This document shows positions 8,901 through 16,205 of a stretch of DNA of 25,979 nt, in pieces. Every line of letters starts with the position of its first letter. Positions within the stretch are counted from its first letter, which is position 1. The notes below the pieces were generated by a model. That model saw nothing but the letters and a program-made list of their open reading frames with translations, made no database searches and was not told where the DNA came from. Origin of the DNA: Trichomonas vaginalis G3 (Eukaryota; Parabasalia; Trichomonadida; Trichomonadidae); contig NW_026529280.1 of assembly GCF_026262505.1 (NCBI RefSeq), forward strand, positions 1 to 25,979, given 5' to 3'. The position numbers and the translations under genes were made by a program.

Positions 8901-10109
8901 ATGACTTCCAAGCGTTCAGAAATATGTGTCCATTTAGAGACTATAACAAAAGCAGTCGAGAATTTGAAACGTTTAGTCATTTATGTCGACTCTGCCCCAG
9001 AATGTTATGTCATGAAAGAATGGGATGTTGTCTTTAACAAACCAAGAGCGACAATAGTTTCAGAACAAGAATGTAGACAGAAACTTAAGAAAATAAAAGT
9101 TGTACAGGTTGGCATGAAGATGTTAGATGCTTGGGATATCTTATTGTCAAAGTTAGAAGATTTTTCAGTTCGAGGTATAAAGTTCTATACACCTTCTCCA
9201 AACTTCTATTCTATCTTCACTGGATATAAATATGAACAAGTAGAATGGAAAGAAAATATTATAGAAGCTTGGTTAGACCATGTCAAAGAAATTATATGCA
9301 ATGGAAACGAAAAGGTTTATGAGTATATCTTATGTTGGTTTGCAAACATCTTACAACATCCAAGTGCTAAAAATGAAACTGCTCTCATTATAATTGGAAA
9401 ACAAGGAACAGGTAAGAACACATTCTTTACAGATATCTTATGCAAACTGTTAGAAGGTTATTCGAATCCGAATATGACAAACTTAGAAAACATCTGCGGT
9501 AAATTTAACTCTTCAATAGAGAATATGAAACTTATAGTTTGCAATGAACTTCAAAGTATAGATACAACAAAGGTTTTGAACTCAGATGCTTTGAAGAGTC
9601 TTATAACAGACAAAGTTGGAGTTGTTGAAAGAAAATATAAAGACCAAAGAGTTTGTGAAAATGTTGCAAATTTCATTATGGTTTCAAACAACGCTGTTCC
9701 GATGAAGTTAGAAAGTTCTGACAGAAGATATGTAGTTGTCAGAACGTCAGATTCTCATATGCAAGATACAGAATATTTTGACGACTTAGCAGAAACTTTG
9801 ACATCTGACTTTTACAACCACTTGTTCTCATACTTTATGACATTAGATATTTCAAAGTTCAATCCAAGACAAATTCCACATACCGAAGAGAGACAAACAT
9901 TGTTAGAAGCAAACAAGAGTGTATATGAACTGTTTATAGATGAGACTAACTTTGAGTGTTTAGATGAAAGGTCTTTATATGATGAATATAAACAATATTG
10001 TCAAGAGTATGGTTATATGACAGCGTCTAAACGAACATTCTTGGCAAATGTCAAAAATCTTTTAGATGTTCAGAACGGCGTATATACAAAGAAAAATTTT
10101 TCTGAGTAA
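8901..10109 (+). CDS. Superfamily 3 (D5-like) DNA helicase
   Basis: A 402-residue reading. Residues about 95-165 look like the D5_N region that leads into the helicase (NFYSIFTGYKYE, then YILCWFANILQHP). The ATPase core shows Walker A GKQGTGKN (166-173), a Walker B-like stretch LIVCNELQ (211-218), motif C FIMVSNN (258-264) and the arginine-finger stretch SSDRRYVV (272-279), all in the usual spacing. It would form a hexameric ring unwinding DNA during element replication. No primase or polymerase domain is visible in front of the helicase. It lies downstream of the capsid genes and upstream of an HNH gene, each separated by an AT-rich promoter block. Confidence 0.85.
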   Translation: MTSKRSEICVHLETITKAVENLKRLVIYVDSAPECYVMKEWDVVFNKPRATIVSEQECRQKLKKIKVVQVGMKMLDAWDILLSKLEDFSVRGIKFYTPSPNFYSIFTGYKYEQVEWKENIIEAWLDHVKEIICNGNEKVYEYILCWFANILQHPSAKNETALIIIGKQGTGKNTFFTDILCKLLEGYSNPNMTNLENICGKFNSSIENMKLIVCNELQSIDTTKVLNSDALKSLITDKVGVVERKYKDQRVCENVANFIMVSNNAVPMKLESSDRRYVVVRTSDSHMQDTEYFDDLAETLTSDFYNHLFSYFMTLDISKFNPRQIPHTEERQTLLEANKSVYELFIDETNFECLDERSLYDEYKQYCQEYGYMTASKRTFLANVKNLLDVQNGVYTKKNFSE

Positions 10110-10142
10110 ATTTTAAAAAAAATATTTTTTTATTTTTTTGAA
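10110..10142 (+). promoter_or_regulatory. AT-rich promoter block before HNH gene 1
   Basis: AAAAAAAATATTTTTTTATT followed by a T-run and GAAATG. The same block precedes the second HNH gene on the other strand (18924-18955), so gene and promoter appear to have been copied together. Confidence 0.5.
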
Positions 10143-10727
10143 ATGTACGCTGAGTTTGTTGGAGAAGACCGTTGGGAAACTTGTTTGTTAGATGAGAAAT
10201 ATGAAATTCACTGTTGTGAGTCATTTGAAGTCAGAAACAAAAAGACAAAAAGAGTTTTAAGCGAATGGGAGCAAAATAAAGGATATGCTAGGATGAAGAT
10301 GGGTGGAAAACACTATTTAAAACATGTTGTCATTGCAACTCATTTTATACCGAACCCTAACAATCTACCTTTTGTAGACCATATAAACCGTATAAGAAAC
10401 GACAATAGACTTGAAAACTTGCGTTGGGTCACTCGTTCTGAAAACAATAAGAACAAAAGCAAATTTCGAGATATTGTATTCGAATTTGTCGACGAACTAG
10501 AAGATGAAGCAATTGAAATTACAGACTATGGCAAGCATACGTTTGAGTTTTACTACTATAGCGAAGAACAAGACTCTTTCTACTTTTATACCGGCGTAAA
10601 CTATAGGAAATTACAAGTATGTTTTACTAAGGATGGCTATGCTTATGTAAACACTAGAGATACAGATGGAAAATACGTTAAAATACTTCTTAACAAATTC
10701 AAGAAGCTATATGGCATACCATTTTAA
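10143..10727 (+). CDS. HNH homing-type endonuclease (copy 1)
   Basis: A 194-residue protein of the free-standing NUMOD4/HNH_3 type. An N-terminal EVRNKKTKRVLS stretch resembles NUMOD4. The HNH core follows: KHVVIATHFIPNP (about 60-72), then FVDHINRIRNDNRLENLRWVT (about 77-97), where the DH, N and N residues form the metal-binding nuclease fold. The C-terminal half (about 105-194) is a conserved tail of unknown fold. Such enzymes cut a DNA site and spread by repair copying. A second copy lies inverted at 18339-18923, about 89 percent identical in protein. It sits between the helicase and a small acidic-tailed gene, with its own AT-rich promoter. Confidence 0.85.
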   Translation: MYAEFVGEDRWETCLLDEKYEIHCCESFEVRNKKTKRVLSEWEQNKGYARMKMGGKHYLKHVVIATHFIPNPNNLPFVDHINRIRNDNRLENLRWVTRSENNKNKSKFRDIVFEFVDELEDEAIEITDYGKHTFEFYYYSEEQDSFYFYTGVNYRKLQVCFTKDGYAYVNTRDTDGKYVKILLNKFKKLYGIPF

Positions 10728-10771
10728 AACGTTTTTTTTTAAAAAAAATATTTTTTTATCCGATAGAAAAG
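10728..10771 (+). promoter_or_regulatory. AT-rich promoter block
   Basis: A T-run, AAAAAAAATATTTTTTTAT and CCGATAGAAAAGATG lead directly into the next start. It combines the long AT block with the start-hugging TTTTTAT...ATAG...ATG motif. Confidence 0.45.
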
Positions 10772-11191
10772 ATGACAAAATTCATCTCAGTAAATAAGTA
10801 CATGACAGAAGTCAAAGATAAGTTAGCTCCATTCGCATATTTGAATGTTTACTTCTACAATTTTGAAAAGTCTACATTTGACAAAGTTTGGAACATCGAA
10901 CCAGTTAAGTTTGCTATTGTGACTAAAAATGGTGCGAAATTTGAAGACTTATACATTGACGGTATGTTGACAGTCAAAGAAAATTTTGACAGAAAGTTCT
11001 CAAAACTCGAAGAAGGTAAAGCATACAAACTTGTTATACCTTATGAACCAAAGAAAGCAGACGACTATGAATATTATGAGTCTAAGATAGTTGAAGTTCA
11101 GGGTAGATTAGGTAAAAAGATTTTAGAGTCTAAGCCAGTGTTTGCTCCTAAAGAGGAAGAGAACATTGACATTGACCCAGAAATGTTCTAA
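10772..11191 (+). CDS. Small acidic-tailed protein, possible single-strand DNA-binding protein
   Basis: A 139-residue protein. The first 110 residues look beta-rich (AYLNVYFYNFEKSTFDKVW, then KFAIVTKNGAKFEDLYIDG, then KAYKLVIPYEP), and the protein ends with an acidic tail finishing in phenylalanine (EEENIDIDPEMF). Small OB-fold single-strand binding proteins often have this layout, with the acidic tail contacting partner proteins, and the gene follows the helicase and HNH genes. I saw no diagnostic motif, so the function is inference only. The start fits the TTTTTATCCGATAGAAAAGATG leader. Confidence 0.7.
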   Translation: MTKFISVNKYMTEVKDKLAPFAYLNVYFYNFEKSTFDKVWNIEPVKFAIVTKNGAKFEDLYIDGMLTVKENFDRKFSKLEEGKAYKLVIPYEPKKADDYEYYESKIVEVQGRLGKKILESKPVFAPKEEENIDIDPEMF

Positions 11192-11207
11192 AAATAAAAT
11201 TTTATTT

Positions 11208-11663
11208 TTACATGTCATATCTCACCTTCTCTGGTTCAGGTTCTTTCTTCTCTTCTACTTTCTTTTCTTTCTTTTCTTTCTTTTCTCTCTTCTTCTTCTT
11301 TTCTGGTGGAGTTATGTCAAATTTCTCAGAACCATATTTATGTAAAAGTTCTTTGTCCTTTAATAGCTCATCTATTCTGTTTTCTATTTCATCTTCAAGA
11401 ACAGCGCATGTGTCTTCTTTGCATTCTAAGAACTTTTGTTGGACTTCATCTTTCCAATCGGCGTCATCTCTGTCAACAAGTCTGTCATTGACAAATTTTA
11501 AGACTTCTCTGCCTAATGTTTTATGGTTCTTGTCATATTCCCAGAAACAGAACTTTAGAACAAATTCACCTTTCTTGTTTACACTATGTAAGATTTTATG
11601 GTCGACAGATGTTTTGCTGTCGAAAAGTTTGTCTCGAATATAGATAGCGAAATCGCTAGACAT
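11208..11663 (-). CDS. Lysine-rich-tailed protein of unknown function
   Basis: A 151-residue protein, convergent with the preceding gene and divergent from the ATPase gene. The N-terminal 110 residues appear folded (MSSDFAIYIRDKLFDSK, with acidic segments near DRDDADWKDE), and the tail (about 117-151) is a charged Lys/Glu stretch ending PEPEKVRYDM. The start fits TTTTATCTTTTAGAAAATG. No family was recognised; the basic tail could bind nucleic acid. The antisense open frame over the same stretch is treated as a shadow, since it is dominated by Ser/Phe from the purine-rich coding strand. Confidence 0.65.
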   Translation of the reverse strand: MSSDFAIYIRDKLFDSKTSVDHKILHSVNKKGEFVLKFCFWEYDKNHKTLGREVLKFVNDRLVDRDDADWKDEVQQKFLECKEDTCAVLEDEIENRIDELLKDKELLHKYGSEKFDITPPEKKKKREKKEKKEKKVEEKKEPEPEKVRYDM

Positions 11664-11699
11664 TTTCTAAAAGATAAAATTTTTAATTTTTCTAAAAAT
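11664..11699. promoter_or_regulatory. Two-way start region between the lysine-rich gene and the ATPase
   Basis: Thirty-six AT-rich bases separate divergent starts at 11663 and 11700. Leftward it reads TTTTATCTTTTAGAAAATG; rightward it reads TTTTTCTAAAAATATG. Confidence 0.5.
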
Positions 11700-12575
11700 A
11701 TGTTAGAAAAAAAGTTTGCTGACATTGACAAAAAATTTGAGAATGTTTTAAACAAGAACAAGAGGAAGTTAGAAAATGCTCAGATAAAACCCATACATGA
11801 CAAGTTCCTATTTGCTCAGAATGGTATAACAGGTCTAATTGCACCACCTGGGTCGGGTAAGACTTTCACTTATCTTAAAATGGCTGCACAACAACAAGAA
11901 CTAGATGAGAAGAACCCATTCTATGAGTTAGTTGTTATTTGTAGTACTTCTGGTCAATTCGATCAAACCGTAAATTCGTTCAAAGATATTATAAAGAAGT
12001 CTAAGTTAGTATGTATAAAAGACTCTGAGTTGTTAGATTGGATAAAGAAGTACCAAAGAAGAGTTTTGAAGTACAATGCTATAAATGAGTATGTCAATTC
12101 GAAGTTTAAAGACCCAAATGAGGAAATGCAGAGAATATTAGAGAAGAAACACTTCAGAAACAAACAGAAAGAGATAGAATACATTTCGAAGAAATTGCAA
12201 TCTTACGATTGGAAGACATACCCTCATAGATGTCTTCTTATCTTAGATGACTTTGCTTCTCATCCTTTGTTAAAGAACAGAGAACAAGACATGTGTCGAA
12301 TTCTTAAGAAGCTCAGACACTTTAACATCTCAGTTGTCATTTGTGTACAGACAGCCAAGAGTTTAAGTAAGGATGTAAAGAGAATACTTACTGACATTAT
12401 ACTTTTCCCTGGATTGTCCGAAGACGATTTCATGGAACTTATGAAAGAGTCCATGGCAGGTAAGTTTGACAGACATGAACTATGGGAGAAGTACAAAGTC
12501 ATACAAGACCCTCATACTTCTTTCAGAATTCACATCTACGCGAACAAAGTTCAAATTGTAAAAAGTCAAGCTTGA
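11700..12575 (+). CDS. DNA-packaging ATPase, A32/FtsK-HerA type
   Basis: A 291-residue protein from the start at 11700 (MLEKKFADID); an in-frame ATG at 11598 would lie inside the opposite gene and is not preferred. Walker A is APPGSGKT (48-55), Walker B is CLLILDDF (178-185), and the segment NISVVICVQTAKSLSKDVKR (209-228) matches the sensor region of the A32 family, where Gln of VQT is usual. Length is normal for Polinton, virophage and adenovirus-group packaging ATPases (about 250-300). It would pump the element's DNA into preformed capsids. The gene ends just before the 21-bp repeat array, within the first of two 17-bp direct repeats (12567-12583 and 13379-13395). Confidence 0.88.
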   Translation: MLEKKFADIDKKFENVLNKNKRKLENAQIKPIHDKFLFAQNGITGLIAPPGSGKTFTYLKMAAQQQELDEKNPFYELVVICSTSGQFDQTVNSFKDIIKKSKLVCIKDSELLDWIKKYQRRVLKYNAINEYVNSKFKDPNEEMQRILEKKHFRNKQKEIEYISKKLQSYDWKTYPHRCLLILDDFASHPLLKNREQDMCRILKKLRHFNISVVICVQTAKSLSKDVKRILTDIILFPGLSEDDFMELMKESMAGKFDRHELWEKYKVIQDPHTSFRIHIYANKVQIVKSQA

Positions 12576-13403
12576 AAAATAAAGAGTTTGAGTCTTAGTC
12601 TGTTGTGGTGCTGGGGCTGTCGGTTCTTCTGGCTTTGGAAGACATTCAGGAAGAGGAACGTCGGACATTCGTTTGTGTCTTAACCGTCTTTGTTCTGAAA
12701 AAGTACAATATTGTCTTGAAAAAGTACAATATTGTCTTGAAAAAGTACAACATTGTCTTGAAAAAGTACAATATTGTCTTGAAAAAGTACAACATTGTTC
12801 TGAAAAAGTTCAAGACTTGTTCTGAAAAAGTACAGCTGTACTCAAATTTGAGAGACATTGTACTGAATTTATACAACATTGTTCTGAAAAAGTACAATAT
12901 TGTACTGAATTTATACAACATTGTCTTGAAAAAGTACAATATTGTACTGAATTTATACAACATTGTCTTGAAAAAGTACAATATTGTCTTGAAAAAGTAC
13001 AATATTGTCTTGAAAAAGTACAATATTGTCTTGAAAAAGTACAATATTGTCTTGAAAAAGTACAACATTGTTCTGAAAAAGTACAACATTGTTCTGAAAA
13101 AGTTCAAGACTTGTTCTGAAAAAGTACAGCTGTACTCAAATTTGAGAGACATTGTACTGAATTTATACAACATTGTTCTGAAAAAGTACAATATTGTACT
13201 GAATTTATACAACATTGTCTTGAAAAAGTACAATATTGTACTGAATTTATACAACATTGTCTTGAAAAAGTACAATATTGTACTGACTCAGTATGGAGCT
13301 TGACCCCTTAGACGAAGCAATTTATCTAATTGAAATTAACGAGCTTGTTAAAGACTTCCTCAGGCAGAATGTAAAAGGCAAGCTTGAAAAATAAATGGTT
13401 CAT
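12576..13403. repeat. 21-bp repeat array with higher-order duplication
   Basis: From about 12690 to 13285 the sequence is made of variants of TTGTCTTGAAAAAGTACAATA, period 21 bp. A block including TTCAAGACTTGTTCTGAAAA and a CAGCTGTACTCAAATTTGAG segment occurs twice, offset by 294 bp (14 units). The period equals seven codons; one frame gives heptads such as CLEKVQY, and other frames on both strands are also long because of the repeat. Direct repeats of CAAGCTTGAAAAATAAA at 12567-12583 and 13379-13395 bracket the region. It may be a remnant or rapidly changing coiled-coil gene, or non-coding; I cannot decide. 12659-12688 shares a motif with the array at 16912. Confidence 0.85.
13293..13394 (+). 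CDS. Short open frame after the repeat array
   Basis: Thirty-three codons starting MELDPLDEAIYLIEINELVK, acidic then basic, with a helical look and ending at a TAA within the second 17-bp direct repeat. It may be a small gene or the tail of a protein associated with the array. No family was recognised. Confidence 0.25.
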   Translation: MELDPLDEAIYLIEINELVKDFLRQNVKGKLEK

Positions 13404-14243
13404 TTACTCTGCTTGTTTGAAGTTGTCAAAATACTCTGTTATTTTTTCCTTTAACAATGGCAAATCTTCTTTGAAGGTAAGTATTGTACAACCTTTCATA
13501 TCATAGTGTGTTTGAGGTAACGTATCTTGAACTATCTGTTTAACATCTTCATTTGGTGTCATTGAAATCGGTAAGTTTTCGCGATAGAACCAATTTCTGT
13601 CAGATTTGTAAATCTTAGCAAGGTCGTAAAAGCTTTTGTTGTTTCTTCTGACTAAATGCAACATAACCATATCTCTGTCTTCTTCATTTTCCATCTCTTC
13701 AGTGTAAATCATATACTTATAGTTCTTTTCCTTTCCTTTTGGTACCGAACGTGGTATTCTTTTCTGAATGCTTTTGTCTTTTGCTTCAAGCTTGTTCTCT
13801 AGCTCTTCACGTTCTTGTCTGTGAATTTCGTCAAGAAGTCTGTAAATATTCCAAGCATAACGAGGCGAAGCCCACATTGCAACAGCATTTACAAGAAGTC
13901 TATGTACATAATATCCTCTCAAACCGTTTGGCAATTTTTCACGATTTTCATAGAGTTTTGGCGAGTAAGATTTTTTACTTACTCGCTGTTCTTCACTGTT
14001 TTCAGAAAAAAGTATGTCTCGCTGTGCTTCGCTCAAAAATTCTTGTGTGCTTTGGTTCCTAAACCAGTCTTGTGGTTTCTTAGTATCTGGAGCAAAACAT
14101 GCTGTCAAAATACTTTGCATTTGGTACATGTCATCTTTGACCGAACGAATGAGACGGAGTTGTTTGTTAAACTGTATGTACTCATATTCTTCATTTATAG
14201 CTTCATGAACGATAGCAGTTGTTGTGTTCTCTGTTGTTGACAT
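13404..14243 (-). CDS. KilA-N/MSV199-type protein (279 residues)
   Basis: The start at 14243 (MSTTENTTTAIVHEA) is chosen because a longer in-frame extension upstream runs through a homopolymer and repeat fragments. Residues about 55-140 have the KilA-N/MSV199 character, ending in GYYVHRLLVNAVAMWASPRYAWNIYRLLDEI (109-140), the family's most conserved helix pair. A coiled-coil linker follows (about 141-160), then a C-terminal region (about 165-235, YMIYTEEMENEEDRDMVMLH) resembling the DUF3627-like tails of large DNA virus KilA-N proteins. KilA-N domains bind DNA and are found in cargo genes of NCLDVs, phages and mobile elements. Fragments of this gene are duplicated just upstream (14323-14353 and 14374-14448). 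Confidence 0.75.
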   Translation of the reverse strand: MSTTENTTTAIVHEAINEEYEYIQFNKQLRLIRSVKDDMYQMQSILTACFAPDTKKPQDWFRNQSTQEFLSEAQRDILFSENSEEQRVSKKSYSPKLYENREKLPNGLRGYYVHRLLVNAVAMWASPRYAWNIYRLLDEIHRQEREELENKLEAKDKSIQKRIPRSVPKGKEKNYKYMIYTEEMENEEDRDMVMLHLVRRNNKSFYDLAKIYKSDRNWFYRENLPISMTPNEDVKQIVQDTLPQTHYDMKGCTILTFKEDLPLLKEKITEYFDNFKQAE

Positions 14244-14322
14244 ATCTGTCTTTACATACAAAAAAAAAAAAAAAAAAAAAATAAAATTAACTTTATTTTT
14301 TCTATCTTGTATCTTAAGGAAA

Positions 14323-14448
14323 TTCATGATTTTCATAGAGTTTTGGCGAGTAGGGAAAAAAACGGTCTAGAGAATTTTCACGATTTTCATAGAGTTTTGG
14401 CGACTACGTTTTCTTACCTACTCGCTGTGCTTCACTGTTTTCGTACGG
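14323..14448. repeat. Two duplicated fragments of the adjacent KilA-N gene
   Basis: 14323-14353 and 14374-14448 both carry TTCAYGATTTTCATAGAGTT followed by TTGGCGA, the same as 13936-13967 inside the KilA-N gene; the second copy continues into a CTCGCTGTGCTTCACTGTTTTC stretch resembling the gene at about 13980-14035. Both lie upstream of the gene's start. Confidence 0.85.
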
Positions 14449-14509
14449 AATCTCTTCTCTCGGTTTTACATGGTAAGCAATCTTATGCCATTTTACTCAG
14501 ATTTTTGTG

Positions 14510-14580
14510 CTGAATTCAGCAAAAATATATTTTAGGGTAGAAGGTTAGATATAACCTGTCTTCTACCCTCTTTTCTACCC
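14510..14580. repeat. Left 71-bp inverted repeat of the nuclease cassette
   Basis: It matches 16119-16189 in inverse orientation at 69 of 71 bases and contains the terminal-repeat hairpin sequence (AGGGTAGAAGGTTAGATATA). Together with its partner it boxes the KilA-N/T5orf172 gene. Confidence 0.9.
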
Positions 14581-14699
14581 CAGTTATTTTATAAGCGTTT
14601 TACATGGTAAACGTTATTTTTACATGTATTTTTCAGCAACTTCGTCAAATAATTTTATAGCTTTATCTATCTCATCTACTTCAAACGTTTCTTTACCTT

Positions 14700-15929
14700 T
14701 TATGGGAGCACCATACATTTTCTCAAACTTTTCAGTAGTTCTGTTTCAGCAGCTCTCATATCGTTAACTAACACAACCTTGACTCTATTGACTGTACTGT
14801 CATATCTTAGAGTTATATTATATGTCCTTCCTATCTTATATCTTTTTGTGTTGAAGTCCTTCGGTTTCTGAACGATGTAAAGTAAGCCTTCACTGCAACG
14901 TTCTGAGTCGAATAAACCATATGTTATGAAGTTATATCCAACAACTGGGTCAATCCATAACAAAACTATTGGTATAAGACTTTTGTCTATAAGATATGCT
15001 GTAGTTCCATAGAATCTTACCGATATCATAAGCTCAGGATTTCTTGTCAAAATTTTCTGAGTAGAAGCAATTCTAACCCAGTCCTTTGCTTTCTTTCCAG
15101 ATGGAGATAAAATGTCTGACAAAGAATATTTGTTGTATTTCTTTGAGTATCTTACGTTTAAATCACCTATTCTAACCACTTTGGTGTCATTGTCTATCTT
15201 TCCAACTGTTTCAAACTCATTGTTTGACATTTCTGTCTTTAAGTCTGCATAGTCGTTTCTCATACGTTCTATCTCTTTGACGGAGTAGTTATATTTCCTC
15301 ATTGCTGCTTTACATTTAGAACATTGTGGGTTCAACTTTGCGTTATATTCTGAAACCTTACCTGCTAAAACAACCAAGGCGTCAATGGTTTTCTTTAAAT
15401 CTGAAGCAGTTGGTTTTATCTGTTCATTCCATATCTTACCTCTTCTATCTTTATCTCTTATCTGCCATACACATTTTGCAGCTAACGAAACAAAGTTGTC
15501 GTAGGTCTTAAATTCTTCAGATTTATATATGTCAGAAACATTCTTATATACCATGTCGCAATCTTTGTCCATAACCTTATGGTTGCAATGAAATCCAAGA
15601 AACTCATAGTTTACCTTTCGTATGAACTTCTTTATTTCTACTGAGTCAGTTGCTTTGACTTCTATTTCATCGAATTCTGGAATAGTAAGCTTTTGTTGTT
15701 GGATTTCAGGAAGTTTAGGTAGATGGTCAATAATATCCTGCATTTCATAAAGATACTGTTCATTTGTTTCATCTTTCGCACTACAGTCCAAAGTACTTGT
15801 TAAAAGTTCTTGCTTTATCTTCTGGATTTCTGTCTCAAAAGTATATGAAGAAGGAATGAAGCTTTTCATCTCTACTAACATTGAAGTTGGGTTCATGACT
15901 AACGAGTTTGGTGCTGTTGTTGCTAACAT
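14700..15929 (-). CDS. KilA-N plus T5orf172 (GIY-YIG-like) fusion
   Basis: The start at 15929 (MLATTAPNSLVMNPTS) is chosen because the leader TTTTTATTGTAAGAACATG precedes it and the in-frame extension upstream is repeat DNA. 409 residues are readable. The N-terminal half (1-250) is charged with coiled-coil parts and a CSKC pair (about residue 205). Residues about 255-335 resemble a KilA-N domain (SLSDILSPSGKKAKDWVRIA, then YLIDKSLIPIVLLWIDP). The C-terminal part (about 345-405: LLYIVQKPKDF, YKIGRTYNITLRY, then AAETELLKSL) matches the T5orf172/MUG113 pattern, a GIY-YIG nuclease relative. Such fusions are common cargo in large DNA viruses. The gene may carry one break. It is boxed by 71-bp inverted repeats. 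Confidence 0.7.
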   Translation of the reverse strand: MLATTAPNSLVMNPTSMLVEMKSFIPSSYTFETEIQKIKQELLTSTLDCSAKDETNEQYLYEMQDIIDHLPKLPEIQQQKLTIPEFDEIEVKATDSVEIKKFIRKVNYEFLGFHCNHKVMDKDCDMVYKNVSDIYKSEEFKTYDNFVSLAAKCVWQIRDKDRRGKIWNEQIKPTASDLKKTIDALVVLAGKVSEYNAKLNPQCSKCKAAMRKYNYSVKEIERMRNDYADLKTEMSNNEFETVGKIDNDTKVVRIGDLNVRYSKKYNKYSLSDILSPSGKKAKDWVRIASTQKILTRNPELMISVRFYGTTAYLIDKSLIPIVLLWIDPVVGYNFITYGLFDSERCSEGLLYIVQKPKDFNTKRYKIGRTYNITLRYDSTVNRVKVVLVNDMRAAETELLKSLRKCMVLP

Positions 15930-15970
15930 GTTCTTACAATAAAAATAAAAAAATATTTTTTTAAAAAAAC
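15930..15970 (-). promoter_or_regulatory. AT-rich promoter block of the KilA-N/T5orf172 gene
   Basis: Read leftward: an A/T block with AAAAAAATATTTTTTTATTT, then TTATTGTAAGAACATG. The block is nearly the same as that before the gene starting at 16868. Confidence 0.5.
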
Positions 15971-16013
15971 CAACTTTATTTTTTATTTCGGGAAAACTCA
16001 TGAGGTTAGAAAA

Positions 16014-16092
16014 CATGTACGAAGAAGTCTTGACAAAACATGTACGAAGAAGTCTTGACAAAACATGTACGAAGAAGTCTTGACAAAACATT
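16014..16092. repeat. Internal copies of the terminal-repeat 25-bp unit
   Basis: Three to four tandem copies of ACGAAGAAGTCTTGACAAAA-type units, the same unit as in both terminal repeats (for example 25576-25620), sit just inside the right 71-bp inverted repeat. Confidence 0.85.
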
Positions 16093-16118
16093 TACGATGA
16101 AATCATGAAAATTCAAGA

Positions 16119-16189
16119 GGGTAGAAAAGAGGGTAGAAGACAGGTTATATCTAACCTTCTACCCTAAAATATATTTTTATTGAATTCAG
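16119..16189. repeat. Right 71-bp inverted repeat of the nuclease cassette
   Basis: Inverse partner of 14510-14580, ending in TGAATTCAG. The region after it (AAATGGTTCATTTACTC) is also found after the 21-bp array at about 13393, at the ends of two KilA-N genes. Confidence 0.9.
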
Positions 16190-16205
16190 CAACAAAATGG
16201 TTCAT

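Noticed and set aside
11212-11643. Ser/Phe-rich open frame opposite the lysine-rich gene
   Set aside because: Antisense of a purine-rich coding strand; the leftward gene has the better leader and composition.
12480-12668. Leftward proline-rich open frame (MSDVPLPECLPKPEEPTAPA)
   Set aside because: The first part looks protein-like, but it lacks the leader motif and overlaps the end of the ATPase gene, so support is too thin to call it.
12690-13285. CRISPR-like array
   Set aside because: Units are contiguous 21-bp variants without unique spacers, and the setting is a eukaryotic mobile element.
12605-13303. Long open frames on both strands over the 21-bp array (232 and 209 codons)
   Set aside because: The repeat unit has no stop in several frames, so length alone is no evidence. 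Neither strand could be preferred, and the array is reported as a repeat.
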